Origin: a virus
Virus record (IMG/VR): IMGVR_UViG_3300042924_001500
Span: 1-33,455 of that record
Direction: 5' to 3' (one strand)
DNA length: 33,455 nt
Part shown: positions 14,609 to 22,397 of the stretch, piece by piece
How the letters are laid out: every line of letters begins with the position of its first letter
Position numbering within the stretch: the stretch's first letter is position 1
Made by a program: the position numbers and the translations under genes
Notes under the pieces: model-generated
The model's database searches: none
Told to the model about the DNA's origin: nothing
Seen by the model: the letters and a program-made list of their open reading frames with translations, nothing else

Positions 14609-15704
14609 CATCGTCGGCGGCTCGACCGCTAAGCGCGTCATCAACTGCCCTGGCAGTGTGGCCTTGGTGCAGAAGATGCCCCCAAAGCCCAGCAGCGAGC
14701 ACGCTGACCGTGGCACCCTGCTGCACGACGCAATGGCTTTCATCTTGGAAGACCAAAGCGTAGACGTGATCGGGCGCACATACGAGGGTCAAGTTCTTAC
14801 ACAAGACCTCTACGACGAAAAGATCATGGTGGCGCTGGCGCTGCTGGACGAAGTAGACCCCGACAAGGAGATGCTGTATGAAGTTGAAACACGCGTGGGA
14901 TTTGGTGATCTCTTACCTAATGTATTCGGTAGCACGGATTTGGTTGGTCGTATTGGCAGCCGTGCTATTGTTTTGGACTGGAAGTTTGGGGACGGTGTGG
15001 TGGTTGATGCGGTAGAGAATCCGCAGCTCATGTTCTACGCCGCCGCCAGTATGCGAACCCCCGAGGCAGCATGGGCCTTCGAGGGCGCAACCGAGATCGA
15101 GTGCGTGATCGTGCAGCCGCCCATGATTCGTCGCTGGACGACAACGCCCGAGCGCATCGCAAAGTTCGAGCAAGAGCTGGTGCAGGCCGTCAAGGCCGCG
15201 CAGCAGCCTGATGCTGAACTCAAGGCAGGTGACCACTGCCGCTGGTGCGCAGCCAAGCCCGTGTGCCCGCTGATGACGGGCGCTGTAGACCGCGCGCTGC
15301 AAGTGCAGCTCAAAGAGATCGACGCTGCCATGCTGGGCCAGTATTTGGCCCAAGCTGATACGCTAGAGAGCTGGATCACCGACCTGCGGGCGCTGGCGTT
15401 CCAGTTGCTTGAAAAGAACATCCCCGTGCCTGGCTATAAGATTGTGCAGAAGCAAGCGCGGCGTCAGTGGGTTGACGAAGCCAAGGCAGCAGCGATGCTG
15501 ACCGACGCGGGTATCGACCCGATTAAAAAAGAGCTGATTTCTCCAGCAGTCGCTGAGAAGTTGCTCAAAAAGAGCAAGTTGGCGCTGCCTGACGAATTCG
15601 TCAAGTCGGTGTCATCAGGCACAACACTGGCAAGCGAGGATGACTCCCGCCCAGCAGTGTTGCAGTTGGGCAACCTTCGGGCTGCCCTTTCTAAACTCCA
15701 GTGA
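14595..15704 (+). CDS. DUF2800 family nuclease (Cas4/RecB-like, Fe-S type)
   Basis: A 369-residue protein of the DUF2800 family. The PD-(D/E)XK core reads HADRGTLLHDAM with His44, then STDLVG with Asp115, DWK with Asp128 and Lys130, and a Gln144-x-x-x-Tyr motif. Cys18, in NCPGS near the N-terminus, and three C-terminal cysteines (C215-x2-C218-x5-C224) match the iron-sulphur cluster layout of Cas4 and AddB nuclease domains. Such proteins probably process DNA ends in replication or recombination. The gene is followed by an SSB-like protein, family A polymerase and primase-helicase, the usual cluster for DUF2800. The catalytic role is inferred from motifs. Confidence 0.85.
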   Translation: MQHSNIVGGSTAKRVINCPGSVALVQKMPPKPSSEHADRGTLLHDAMAFILEDQSVDVIGRTYEGQVLTQDLYDEKIMVALALLDEVDPDKEMLYEVETRVGFGDLLPNVFGSTDLVGRIGSRAIVLDWKFGDGVVVDAVENPQLMFYAAASMRTPEAAWAFEGATEIECVIVQPPMIRRWTTTPERIAKFEQELVQAVKAAQQPDAELKAGDHCRWCAAKPVCPLMTGAVDRALQVQLKEIDAAMLGQYLAQADTLESWITDLRALAFQLLEKNIPVPGYKIVQKQARRQWVDEAKAAAMLTDAGIDPIKKELISPAVAEKLLKKSKLALPDEFVKSVSSGTTLASEDDSRPAVLQLGNLRAALSKLQ

Positions 15705-15713
15705 AAGTAAGAT

Positions 15714-16334
15714 ATGCAACTCGCAACATTCTCTAAAGCAAACCTGCCCGCCCTCACAAACGCCCTGCGTAACCTCCAGCCTGCTGGTGGCGACACTGGC
15801 GTGGCCATCATCAAGATGGACAAGGGCGGCCATTGGGTCTTCGGTGCAGAGCAGACCGAGATCGAAGAAGGCTCTACTTGGGCCGTCAATCCTTTGTCGT
15901 TCGTCCACGGCTTCATCGCTTGGGGCGACGGTGAGGTGCTCGGCGAAAAGATGGTCGGCATCGCCAACCCTTTGCCTGAACTTGACGAAGCGCCCCCGCT
16001 TGCCAAGAAGGGCTGGGAGAGCCAAGTCGGCATGTCGCTGAAATGCGTGTCCGGCGAAGACAAGGGTCTGGAAGCCCGCTACACCGTGACATCCGTCGGC
16101 GGTAAGCGCGCGGTGCAGACCTTGGCTGTGGCCTTGGCCGATCAGGTCGATAAAGACCAGACCAAACCAGTGGCCATCGTGCGTCTGAAGAAGGACCACT
16201 ACCAGCACAAGTCCTACGGCAAAATCTACACCCCGGTCTTTGAGATCGTCGAGTGGATGAGCATGGACGGCGAAGCGCCTGAGGCGCCTGCGGCCGAGCC
16301 AGAAGCACCAGCTCGCCGCCGCCGCGCAGCGTAA
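15714..16334 (+). CDS. Putative ssDNA-binding protein of the replication operon
   Basis: A 206-residue protein starting MQLATFSKANLPALTNALRN. It is beta-rich in the middle (GVAIIKMDKGGHWVFGAEQT; WAVNPLSFVHGFIAWGDGEV), followed by a segment with GWESQVGMSLKC and EARYTVTSVGGKR. The C-terminus has an acidic Pro/Ala linker and a short basic end RRRRAA. The place between DUF2800 and DNA polymerase A is normally taken by an ssDNA-binding protein (for example DUF2815). The size and OB-like strand pattern agree, but I see no decisive motif and a basic rather than acidic tip is unusual for an SSB. Function is therefore tentative. Confidence 0.5.
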   Translation: MQLATFSKANLPALTNALRNLQPAGGDTGVAIIKMDKGGHWVFGAEQTEIEEGSTWAVNPLSFVHGFIAWGDGEVLGEKMVGIANPLPELDEAPPLAKKGWESQVGMSLKCVSGEDKGLEARYTVTSVGGKRAVQTLAVALADQVDKDQTKPVAIVRLKKDHYQHKSYGKIYTPVFEIVEWMSMDGEAPEAPAAEPEAPARRRRAA

Positions 16335-16343
16335 CCTTTTCTG

Positions 16344-16364
16344 ATGCCCAGTGACAGTGGGCAT
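16344..16364 (+). other. Stem-loop ahead of the DNA polymerase gene
   Basis: ATGCCCA (16344-16350) pairs with TGGGCAT (16358-16364) around a 7-nt loop. No T-tract follows, so it is not a terminator. It ends just before the AAGGA of the polymerase RBS and could protect the transcript or tune polymerase translation. Confidence 0.45.
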
Positions 16365-16381
16365 TGGAAAAGGAACCCGAC

Positions 16382-18313
16382 ATGATTCTCTGGATTGATT
16401 TCGAGACGCGCAGCCGCTGTGACCTGAAGGCCAAGGGCGTCTACAACTACGCGCAAGACGCGAGCACCGACGTCCTGTGCATGTCCTACGCCTTCGACGA
16501 TGGTGAGGTCGTCACTTGGCTGCCGGGCGAGCCTTTCCCTCAAGAAGTCGCCAGTCATACCGGCCTGATCTACGCCCACAACGCCGCGTTTGAGCGCCTG
16601 ATCTTCTGGTATGTCCTCCAGATCGACTTCAAGCTGGAACAGTTCTACTGCACCGCAGCGCAGGCCCGTGCCAACTGCGCGCCTGGCAGCCTTGAGGACG
16701 TGGGGCGCTTTGCTGGCGCTGACATGCGCAAGGACCACCGGGGTAGCCAACTTATCCGGCTGCTGTCTGTGCCGCAGGCCAACGGCCAGTTCCGTGAGGA
16801 CGCCGCCCTGATGGATGAGATGGTCCGTTACTGCGAGCAAGACGTCCGTGTGATGCGTGTCGTCAGCAAGTCGCTGCGCCCGCTGTCGGACGACGAACTG
16901 CTGGACTACCACGTCAACGAGCAGATCAACGATCGTGGCGTTCTGGTAGACGTGCCGCTATGCCAAGCCGCGATCAAGTACGCCGCCGATGAGACCGTCG
17001 AGATTCAGCAGATCGTGTCCGAGGTGACCGAGGGCGTCATCACCAGCGTGCGCTCGCCCAAGATGCGCGAGTGGGTGCTGGAGCGCGTCGGGCCGGAGGC
17101 CAAGAAGCTGATGTGGACGGGCGAGAAATATTCGATTGACAAGACCGTGCGGGCCAACCTGCTCGCGATGGAGAACCCCGATGAGATTCCGGCCCATGTT
17201 GCAGACGTTATTCAATGCGCAGACGACCTCTGGGCGTCTTCGGTTGCGAAGTTCAACCGCCTCTCGAACCTCGCCGATGAGGAAGATCAGCGAGTCCGAG
17301 GCGCTTTCGTTTTTGCTGGAGGGGCTGCCACCGGACGAGCGTCGAGCTATGGCGCGCAGGTTCACAACTTTACCCGCAAGTGCGCCAAAGAGCCTGATGA
17401 AGTACGCCACGCTATGGTGCGTGGCCACGCAATCACACCAAGATTTGGTCGCCGCATTACAGATGTGCTCAAGGGGATGCTTCGCCCCGCGCTGATCGCC
17501 AAGCCCGGCCACGTCCTGATCGCCTACGACTGGTCGGCCATCGAGGGCCGTGTGCATCCGTGGCTGTCCAACTGCCCGGCAGGCGAGGCCAAGCTGGACG
17601 TGTTCCGATCGGGCATGGACCCGTACAAGGTCAACGCTGCCGCGACGTTCGGCGTGTCCTACGCCGATGTCACCTCGGACCAGCGCCAAGTGGGCAAGGT
17701 GCAGGAGCTGGCCCTTGGTTTCTTAGGCGGCGCGGGCGCGTTCGAGGTGTTTGGCCGCGCCTACGGCATTCGGCTGTCGGTGTCCGAGGTGAACAAGGCC
17801 GTGGAGGGCTGGCGCAGGGCAAACCCTTGGGCGCAGGCCCACGGCCAGCAGCTCGAAGCCGCCTACCTTCGGGCGATGCGAAACAAAGGTTTTGAATTCG
17901 CCGCAGGGCGCACTGTGTACTTGTTCGACGGGCAAACGCTCTGGTACAGTCTGCCTTCCGGTCGGGTGCTTTGTTACCCCAACGCCAAGTTTGACGCCGA
18001 GGGCAACGTGACATACACCAAAGCAGCATGGAAACCCGCCGCCGATGCCAAAGAGTGGCCCCGCGCCCGTTTGTGGCGCGGTCTGGCTTGCGAGAATGTC
18101 ACGCAGGCGACAGCCCACGACATCCTGCGCCACTCACTGCGCCAGCTCGATGGCGTCGTTTTGCACGTTCATGACGAGATCGTTGTCGAGTGCCCGGCCC
18201 ACGAAGCCGAGGCAGTCGCCGCCCACATGCACCAGATCATGTGCAGCCCGCCCGCTTGGGCCGAGGGCTTGCCCTTGGCCGCCGAGGGCGTCACCACCAC
18301 CCGCTATTCGTAA
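16382..18313 (+). CDS. Family A DNA polymerase with 3'-5' exonuclease
   Basis: The start at ATG 16382 (MILWIDFETRSRCDLKAKGV) has AGGA 7 nt upstream; an in-frame TTG at 16364 lies inside a stem-loop. The 643-residue protein has an N-terminal exonuclease: motif I D6-x-E8, motif II HNAAFER (Glu71 where Asp is classical, a form I recall for this phage family) and motif III Y150-x3-D154. The polymerase carries motif A AYDWSAIEGR (Asp383), motif B R435-x3-K439 with LGFLGG, and motif C HDE at 597-599. It is the replicative polymerase, encoded with its nuclease, SSB-like and primase-helicase partners. A 5'-nuclease domain is absent, as usual for phage enzymes of this type. Confidence 0.95.
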   Translation: MILWIDFETRSRCDLKAKGVYNYAQDASTDVLCMSYAFDDGEVVTWLPGEPFPQEVASHTGLIYAHNAAFERLIFWYVLQIDFKLEQFYCTAAQARANCAPGSLEDVGRFAGADMRKDHRGSQLIRLLSVPQANGQFREDAALMDEMVRYCEQDVRVMRVVSKSLRPLSDDELLDYHVNEQINDRGVLVDVPLCQAAIKYAADETVEIQQIVSEVTEGVITSVRSPKMREWVLERVGPEAKKLMWTGEKYSIDKTVRANLLAMENPDEIPAHVADVIQCADDLWASSVAKFNRLSNLADEEDQRVRGAFVFAGGAATGRASSYGAQVHNFTRKCAKEPDEVRHAMVRGHAITPRFGRRITDVLKGMLRPALIAKPGHVLIAYDWSAIEGRVHPWLSNCPAGEAKLDVFRSGMDPYKVNAAATFGVSYADVTSDQRQVGKVQELALGFLGGAGAFEVFGRAYGIRLSVSEVNKAVEGWRRANPWAQAHGQQLEAAYLRAMRNKGFEFAAGRTVYLFDGQTLWYSLPSGRVLCYPNAKFDAEGNVTYTKAAWKPAADAKEWPRARLWRGLACENVTQATAHDILRHSLRQLDGVVLHVHDEIVVECPAHEAEAVAAHMHQIMCSPPAWAEGLPLAAEGVTTTRYS

Positions 18314-18317
18314 AAAA

Positions 18318-18340
18318 GCCCCGGCGGGTTAGGCCGGGGC
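18318..18340 (-). terminator. GC-rich hairpin with T-tract on the minus strand
   Basis: GCCCCGGC (18318-18325) pairs with GCCGGGGC (18333-18340) around GGGTTAG. On the plus strand the hairpin is preceded by AAAAAA and not followed by T residues. Read on the minus strand it is followed by a T-run (complement of 18312-18317). It therefore looks like an intrinsic terminator for leftward transcription, although no minus-strand gene is seen nearby. For rightward mRNA it would act only as a structured spacer between polymerase and primase-helicase. Confidence 0.5.
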
Positions 18341-18368
18341 GAAGTTCCAACTTACAGGAGAAAACACG

Positions 18369-20621
18369 ATGGATTTTATCAGTTATATCTGCTCACTGCC
18401 AGCCGATGGTGAAACTGCCTTGATGGTGTTGCAAAAACCCGTCGGTCGTGAGATTCAATTGCACGCCGATGGCGCGATCAAGGCGACCTGGCCAGCGTTC
18501 CTGCCCGGCCACAAGATGAAACCCGGCGCTTGGTACGGCAACACGGCCAGCTTCATCGTCGACCGTTTCAAGGATGGCCACGTCAGCGCCTCCGCTGCCA
18601 ACTGCGAGTACGTCATTGTGATGGTGCTGGATGATGTGGGCACGGACAAGGTGCCCAACACCTGCCCGCTGCCCCCGACTTGGATCATGGAGACCTCGCC
18701 CGGCTCGTTTCAATGGGGCTACGCCTTCAGCGAGCAACCCCGCAAGGGCGACTTCGCTGCCGCGATCAAGGCGATTGCCGAGGCAGGCTACACCGACAAG
18801 GGCGCGATCAACGCCGTGCGCAACTTCCGTCTGCCCGGCTCGATCAACCTGAAACCCGGCCGCGACAACTTCACCGCTGCGCTGGTCGAGTTCAACCCCG
18901 AGCGCGAGTACAGCCTCGAAGAACTGTGCGCGGCCATGAAGGTCACGCCCGGCCCGGTCGAGTCGGTCTACGCTCCGGTCCGAGTCCAAGACGATGGTGG
19001 CGACGATGTGATGGCCTGGCTGTCGGATAACGGACTGGTGCTCTCTAACCCAAACCAAGAGGGCTGGGCTGGCGTGGTCTGCCCTAACGCTGCTGAGCAC
19101 ACAGACGGCAACCCCGAGGGCCGCTACATGCCCGCGAACCGTGCGTACTGCTGCCTGCACTCGCACTGCCTGGAGCTGGACTCTTCGACGTTCCTCAAGT
19201 GGGTGGCCGACAGTGGTGGCCCGGTCCACTCGCCCGGCCTGCGCGACGAGCTGCTGGTCAGCGCGATGGAGTCAGCACTCAGTAAGCTGCAACCGACTGC
19301 CGACTTCCCCAACGTGGCCGCTACAGTGGTGGCCGAAACTCAGCGCAAGGAAATGGCACGGGTCGAGAAGGCCGACTGGTGGGATCGCTTCGCCTACCTG
19401 CAAGACGATGACGCCTACTTTGACATGCAAGACCGCCGCGAGATCAGCCGCAGCACGTTTAACGCCATGTTCCGGCACATCGGCTGCAAGTCTATCCATA
19501 ACGGCCGCAAGGTCGAGGCGTCTTACTCGTTTGATGAGCAGCGCCAAGACAAGGGCGCGCAGTCGCTGGTCAGCGTGACCTACGCGGCAGGCGCCAGCAC
19601 CATCGTCAACCGTGACGGGCTAACCTACGGCAACCGCTGGGTTGACGCCAGACCAAAACCGATGCCCGGCGACGCTACCCCCTGGCTAACCCACGTCGAG
19701 CGCATGATCCCCGAGAAGTTCGAGCGTGAGCACCTCTTAAACGCGCTGGCGCACAAGGTGCAGTTCCCCACGCACAAGATCAACCACGCGATCCTAATGG
19801 GCGGCAACCACGGGTCGGGCAAAGACACGATGTTTGCGCCGTTCTTTTGGGCCATCGGTGGCGACGCCAAGCGTAATTGTTCGCTGGTCAAAAACGAAGA
19901 CCTGACGTCGCAATGGGGTTACGCCCTCGAGTGCGAAGTGATGGAAATCGCCGAACTGCGCCAAGCCGAAGCCAAGGACAGGCGCGCGCTTGAAAACACC
20001 CTCAAGCCCATCATTGCAGCGCCCCCTGAGTTACTGACGATCAACCGCAAGGGCTTGCACCCGTATTACGCTCTGAACCGGGTCTTCGTGGTGGCGTTCT
20101 CAAACGAGCGTGTCGCTATCAGCTTGCCCTCTGAGGATCGCCGCTGGTTTGTGCTCTGGTCTGAGGCGGCTAAGTTAACTGAGCGCGAGGCGCTGGCGCT
20201 GTGGAACTGGTACAAAAACCAAAACGGATACCAAGCAGTGGCCCATTACCTGCACACCCGTGACGTCTCGGCTTGGAACCCTACCGCGCCCCCTCCGCTA
20301 ACTGAGGCCAAGCAAATCATGGTCGAGCATGGCATGAGCACATCCGAAGCCTTTCTGGTTGACATGCTGCGCCGCCGCGCGGGTGAGTTCGCTCGTGGGG
20401 TGATCGGCTCGCCCTTCCATGCGCTGTGTGACCGTTTGCAGGGTATCGCACCCCAAGGGACTAAGATCGTTCAAGGCGCGCTGCTACACGCTATCAAGGA
20501 AGCCGGATGGATTGACTGCGGCCGCCTGGCCGCGCAGGGTTACCCCAGCAAAAAGCACATTTTCCGCGCGCCTGATGTTGACCTGAGCAAATCGGAGCTT
20601 AGGCGCGTGGTGGAGACATAA
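18369..20621 (+). CDS. Primase-helicase (RepB-like primase plus DUF5906/VirE-type helicase)
   Basis: A 750-residue two-part protein. The N-terminal ~200 residues hold VIVMVLDDVGTD and WIMETSPGSFQWGYAF, then RNFRLPGSINLK. This is the pattern of RepB-like archaeo-eukaryotic primases in phages (acidic pair, then R/H-rich strand). A Cys/His segment near 235-265 (CPNAAEH, then YCCLHSHC) may bind zinc. The C-terminal half is a superfamily 3-like helicase of the DUF5906/VirE type, with Walker A GGNHGSGKDT at about 478-487, VMEIAELRQ, and the AFSNERVAISLPSEDRRWF arginine-finger-like end. It would prime and unwind DNA for the family A polymerase just upstream. RBS AGGAG lies upstream of ATG. Confidence 0.85.
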   Translation: MDFISYICSLPADGETALMVLQKPVGREIQLHADGAIKATWPAFLPGHKMKPGAWYGNTASFIVDRFKDGHVSASAANCEYVIVMVLDDVGTDKVPNTCPLPPTWIMETSPGSFQWGYAFSEQPRKGDFAAAIKAIAEAGYTDKGAINAVRNFRLPGSINLKPGRDNFTAALVEFNPEREYSLEELCAAMKVTPGPVESVYAPVRVQDDGGDDVMAWLSDNGLVLSNPNQEGWAGVVCPNAAEHTDGNPEGRYMPANRAYCCLHSHCLELDSSTFLKWVADSGGPVHSPGLRDELLVSAMESALSKLQPTADFPNVAATVVAETQRKEMARVEKADWWDRFAYLQDDDAYFDMQDRREISRSTFNAMFRHIGCKSIHNGRKVEASYSFDEQRQDKGAQSLVSVTYAAGASTIVNRDGLTYGNRWVDARPKPMPGDATPWLTHVERMIPEKFEREHLLNALAHKVQFPTHKINHAILMGGNHGSGKDTMFAPFFWAIGGDAKRNCSLVKNEDLTSQWGYALECEVMEIAELRQAEAKDRRALENTLKPIIAAPPELLTINRKGLHPYYALNRVFVVAFSNERVAISLPSEDRRWFVLWSEAAKLTEREALALWNWYKNQNGYQAVAHYLHTRDVSAWNPTAPPPLTEAKQIMVEHGMSTSEAFLVDMLRRRAGEFARGVIGSPFHALCDRLQGIAPQGTKIVQGALLHAIKEAGWIDCGRLAAQGYPSKKHIFRAPDVDLSKSELRRVVET

Positions 20622-20652
20622 AAAAGGGGCCCTTAAAGGGCCCTCATTTTTT
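20622..20652. terminator. Bidirectional intrinsic terminator
   Basis: GGGCCC (20627-20632), loop TTAAA, GGGCCC (20638-20643), followed by TCATTTTTT on the plus strand and, on the minus strand, by a C then six T residues. It directly follows the primase-helicase TAA and faces the end of the minus-strand accessory block, so it can stop both convergent operons. Confidence 0.85.
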
Positions 20653-20697
20653 ATTGGTTAGTATGCGCAAAATCAGCGCCAGGCACGCGTAAATCAT
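20644..20697 (-). CDS. Possible 17-residue hydrophobic microprotein
   Basis: ATG at 20697 overlaps the stop of the upstream gene as ATGA, matching the coupling in this block. The frame is MIYACLALILRILTNKK and then TGA at 20646, inside the terminator hairpin region. Twelve of the first 14 residues are hydrophobic, which would form a short membrane-associated helix. There is no independent RBS, and a 17-codon frame can arise by chance, so this is a low-confidence gene supported mainly by the overlap. Confidence 0.3.
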   Translation of the reverse strand: MIYACLALILRILTNKK

Positions 20698-21029
20698 TCT
20701 AGGCTCTCTTCCACGCAAACCGGAAACTGAGGGTCATAACCATCAGGCGTGCGATTGGTGGCGGGCTCGAATGCGCAGGGTACCAGGTGCAAGCGCGCGC
20801 GGTTTAACGCGGTGTAGGCCGTGACATAGTCTGACGTGAGCATCACGCGCGGATTGAAAACCGGGTAATCGCGCTTCGCGCTGTTGTGCTTATCGATGCC
20901 CTTAGGCCGTTCGAGCTTGGCGCCGCGCTTGCCCTTCGATTTGTCGATTGTGGCCAGTAGATCATGGATCGCTGGCGCGTTTTCGGGTTTGACCGTGAAT
21001 GTCGCGCGGCCGTGGGTGATTGTGATCAT
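20694..21029 (-). CDS. Hypothetical protein of the accessory block (111 aa)
   Basis: A 111-residue basic protein starting MITITHGRATFTVKPENAPA. It has a beta-hairpin-like start, a basic linker KSKGKRGAKLERPKG, and a C-terminal half with YPVFNPRVMLTSDYVTAYTA that could bind another protein or nucleic acid. I do not recognise a family. The start is ATGA-coupled to the upstream gene. It lies in a block of small accessory genes separated from the replication operon by a bidirectional terminator, a typical place for host-takeover or anti-defence genes. That is context, not evidence of function. Confidence 0.55.
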   Translation of the reverse strand: MITITHGRATFTVKPENAPAIHDLLATIDKSKGKRGAKLERPKGIDKHNSAKRDYPVFNPRVMLTSDYVTAYTALNRARLHLVPCAFEPATNRTPDGYDPQFPVCVEESLE

Positions 21030-21232
21030 GATGTGAATTCCTGAAGATTGGCGCGCATAACCGAATAAGGTCCGGTTTTGAACAGCGCGTAATAGGCGAA
21101 GTAGATTTCCATTAGCTCCACGGGTTTACCCTTATAGGTGCCCTTAGTGCCAGGCTTTGGCCAGCTTTCCCGCGTCGGGTACCGGTCCGGCGCCGGATTG
21201 TGTTTGTAACCGGGAATTGGTGATTCGATCAT
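21026..21232 (-). CDS. Hypothetical protein of the accessory block (68 aa)
   Basis: The start is set at ATG 21232 (MIESPIPGYKHNPAPDRYPT), which overlaps the stop of the upstream gene as ATGA. The product continues with a Trp/Pro/Lys segment ESWPKPGTKGTYKGKPV and ends ELMEIYFAYYALFKTGPYSV plus 10 residues. It is rich in Tyr and Pro and has no membrane span. Family unknown. It is coupled at both ends and so very likely translated. Confidence 0.55.
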   Translation of the reverse strand: MIESPIPGYKHNPAPDRYPTRESWPKPGTKGTYKGKPVELMEIYFAYYALFKTGPYSVMRANLQEFTS

Positions 21233-21426
21233 TCTATAATCCAATATTCTACTTTTGTTGGTTTGCCATCGGTATAATAATTTTTCCAGCTAGGAACGGA
21301 AAGCCCGACAATTTGCCCGTTTCCGTATCTTGTTTTCCACTCTACAATTTCAGGTTTTTGGTGGCTTGGATTTACGTCCAATGGCCCGATAAATCGGAAA
21401 AATTCCTCTTTTGTGACTTGTTTCAT
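21229..21426 (-). CDS. Hypothetical protein of the accessory block (65 aa)
   Basis: The start at ATG 21426 (MKQVTKEEFFRFIGPLDVNP) overlaps the stop of the GP88-like gene as ATGA. The 65-residue product has one N-terminal helix with Phe residues and a beta-rich C-terminal half (EIVEWKTRYGNGQIVGLSVP, then YYTDGKPTKVEYWIIE). I do not recognise a family. The G-N-G-Q and S-V-P-S-W segments suggest a small beta domain. Confidence 0.55.
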   Translation of the reverse strand: MKQVTKEEFFRFIGPLDVNPSHQKPEIVEWKTRYGNGQIVGLSVPSWKNYYTDGKPTKVEYWIIE

Positions 21427-22100
21427 GCTGCTACCTTCATCATGATGACTTTGGCCATTTTGCGGCCGTGGGCAGGGTAGCAAATAAGATCGATTGACTT
21501 ATCCCAGCACGCGCGACAGCCGGAGCACTTGCCGTCGTGCTCATAAGCCCTGCAAAGTGACGCGCCTGGATGTTCTTGGAATGTTTCAGCGCTGGGTCCA
21601 ATCACTGAACCATGCAAGCCAGGGATATATTCGCCGTTGATTGAATCGGCCGAAAAGCGCACGCTGACATTGGCCAGCGCTTTCATTTGCTCGAGCACCT
21701 GGCGAAACTTGGGGAATTTATGCATGCGCGTGGGGAGCCAGTGCTTCACCCAGGGCGTACGCTGCATGACTTCGAGCACTTTTTCAGCCAGGGCCAGGCT
21801 GTAAAGATCTCCGCTGTCGAGCCAGCGGAAATAATCGTCGCGCTGTAACTCTTGCACCATGTTGTCGCACCAGTCCAGGCGGGTCCAATCGGTGCGATTA
21901 AATTCTCTAGGTGCTTTGACGTTGGCGAAAACGTAATTCCCCGTGGTGGCGTAACAGCCCTTGCAGGCGTCAACGAGCACGCCCGGTGACTCGAGCGAAC
22001 CAGGGCAGGTGTCTAGCGCTTGTAAGGACCATGAGCGGATCCCGTCCAGCTTGGATGTCACGCTGATGCGTGGCCAGGCTTGCAAAATGTAATTGTTCAT
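21423..22100 (-). CDS. GP88-like cysteine-rich protein
   Basis: A 225-residue protein with spaced cysteine clusters. These are DTCPGS then DACKGCYATTGNYVF at about 30-57, and near the C-terminus LCRAYEHDGKCSGCRACWDK. Between them lies the RWLDSGDLYSLALAEKVLEV segment, and then PWVKHWLPTRMHKF. The C-P-x...GCYA opening and 'R.L.SGDLYS...W.PTR' order resemble what I recall as the GP88 family first seen in mycobacteriophages. Its layout suggests a TIM-barrel-like or Fe-S-binding protein of unknown reaction. It is the largest gene of the accessory block. It has its own RBS AAGGA in a repeated junction cassette and couples to three downstream genes. Confidence 0.65.
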   Translation of the reverse strand: MNNYILQAWPRISVTSKLDGIRSWSLQALDTCPGSLESPGVLVDACKGCYATTGNYVFANVKAPREFNRTDWTRLDWCDNMVQELQRDDYFRWLDSGDLYSLALAEKVLEVMQRTPWVKHWLPTRMHKFPKFRQVLEQMKALANVSVRFSADSINGEYIPGLHGSVIGPSAETFQEHPGASLCRAYEHDGKCSGCRACWDKSIDLICYPAHGRKMAKVIMMKVAA

Positions 22101-22109
22101 GATGTTTGT

Positions 22110-22302
22110 CCTTATTTGGTTAAGTCAGCAAAAGCGATTCCCATGGGCGCGTCGTCTAGATCGACAATGCCGCGTTCGGTCCAGGCTTTGAATGCGTCTT
22201 CTTTTGTGCTGTACATCCAATGGCCATGCCAATTGAACCAATAATTAAAATTGTGAATCGCGCGTTCTGTTCGGCTCATGGTTTGCCCCTTATTTGGTTA
22301 AG
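22110..22302. repeat. 15-bp direct repeat at two gene junctions
   Basis: CCTTATTTGGTTAAG occurs identically at 22110-22124 and 22288-22302. On the minus strand it encodes the LTK-stop ends of two unrelated genes and supplies the AAGG of the next RBS. A degenerate form (TTATTGGTTAG) lies at 20651-20661 over the end of the 17-residue frame. Confidence 0.75.
22112..22279 (-). CDS. Small Trp/His-rich protein (55 aa)
   Basis: ATG at 22279 with AAGGGG 8 nt upstream opens a 55-residue product beginning MSRTERAIHNFNYWFNWHGH, then WMYSTKEDAFKAWTERGIVD and a LDDAPMGIAFADLTK end. The N-terminus is unusually rich in aromatic residues and His. No family is recognised. The gene's last codons (LTK and stop) and the RBS that follows for the GP88-like gene form a 15-bp repeat also found at the preceding junction. 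Confidence 0.6.
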   Translation of the reverse strand: MSRTERAIHNFNYWFNWHGHWMYSTKEDAFKAWTERGIVDLDDAPMGIAFADLTK

Positions 22303-22385
22303 ACGTCGAAGTAGGCCAGCGCGCCTACTAGCAGCGCGGCCGCAATGGCCAGCACGGTCAATATGTCTAAAATTTTGTCTCGCAT
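22290..22385 (-). CDS. 31-residue single-span membrane protein
   Basis: ATG at 22385 with AAGGA 8 nt upstream opens MRDKILDILTVLAIAAALLV and 11 more residues ending AYFDVLTK. Residues 5-26 form one continuous hydrophobic span after a short charged N-terminus, which suggests an inner-membrane microprotein. The gene lies 12 bp after the upstream stop and uses the same RBS cassette as its neighbours. Function unknown. Confidence 0.65.
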   Translation of the reverse strand: MRDKILDILTVLAIAAALLVGALAYFDVLTK

Positions 22386-22397
22386 GATATTGGTCCT

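Noticed and set aside
16593-16596. Polymerase exonuclease motif II with Glu in place of Asp (Glu71) as a dead exonuclease
   Set aside because: The HNAxFER form is, to my memory, normal for this phage polymerase family, and motifs I and III keep their acidic residues.
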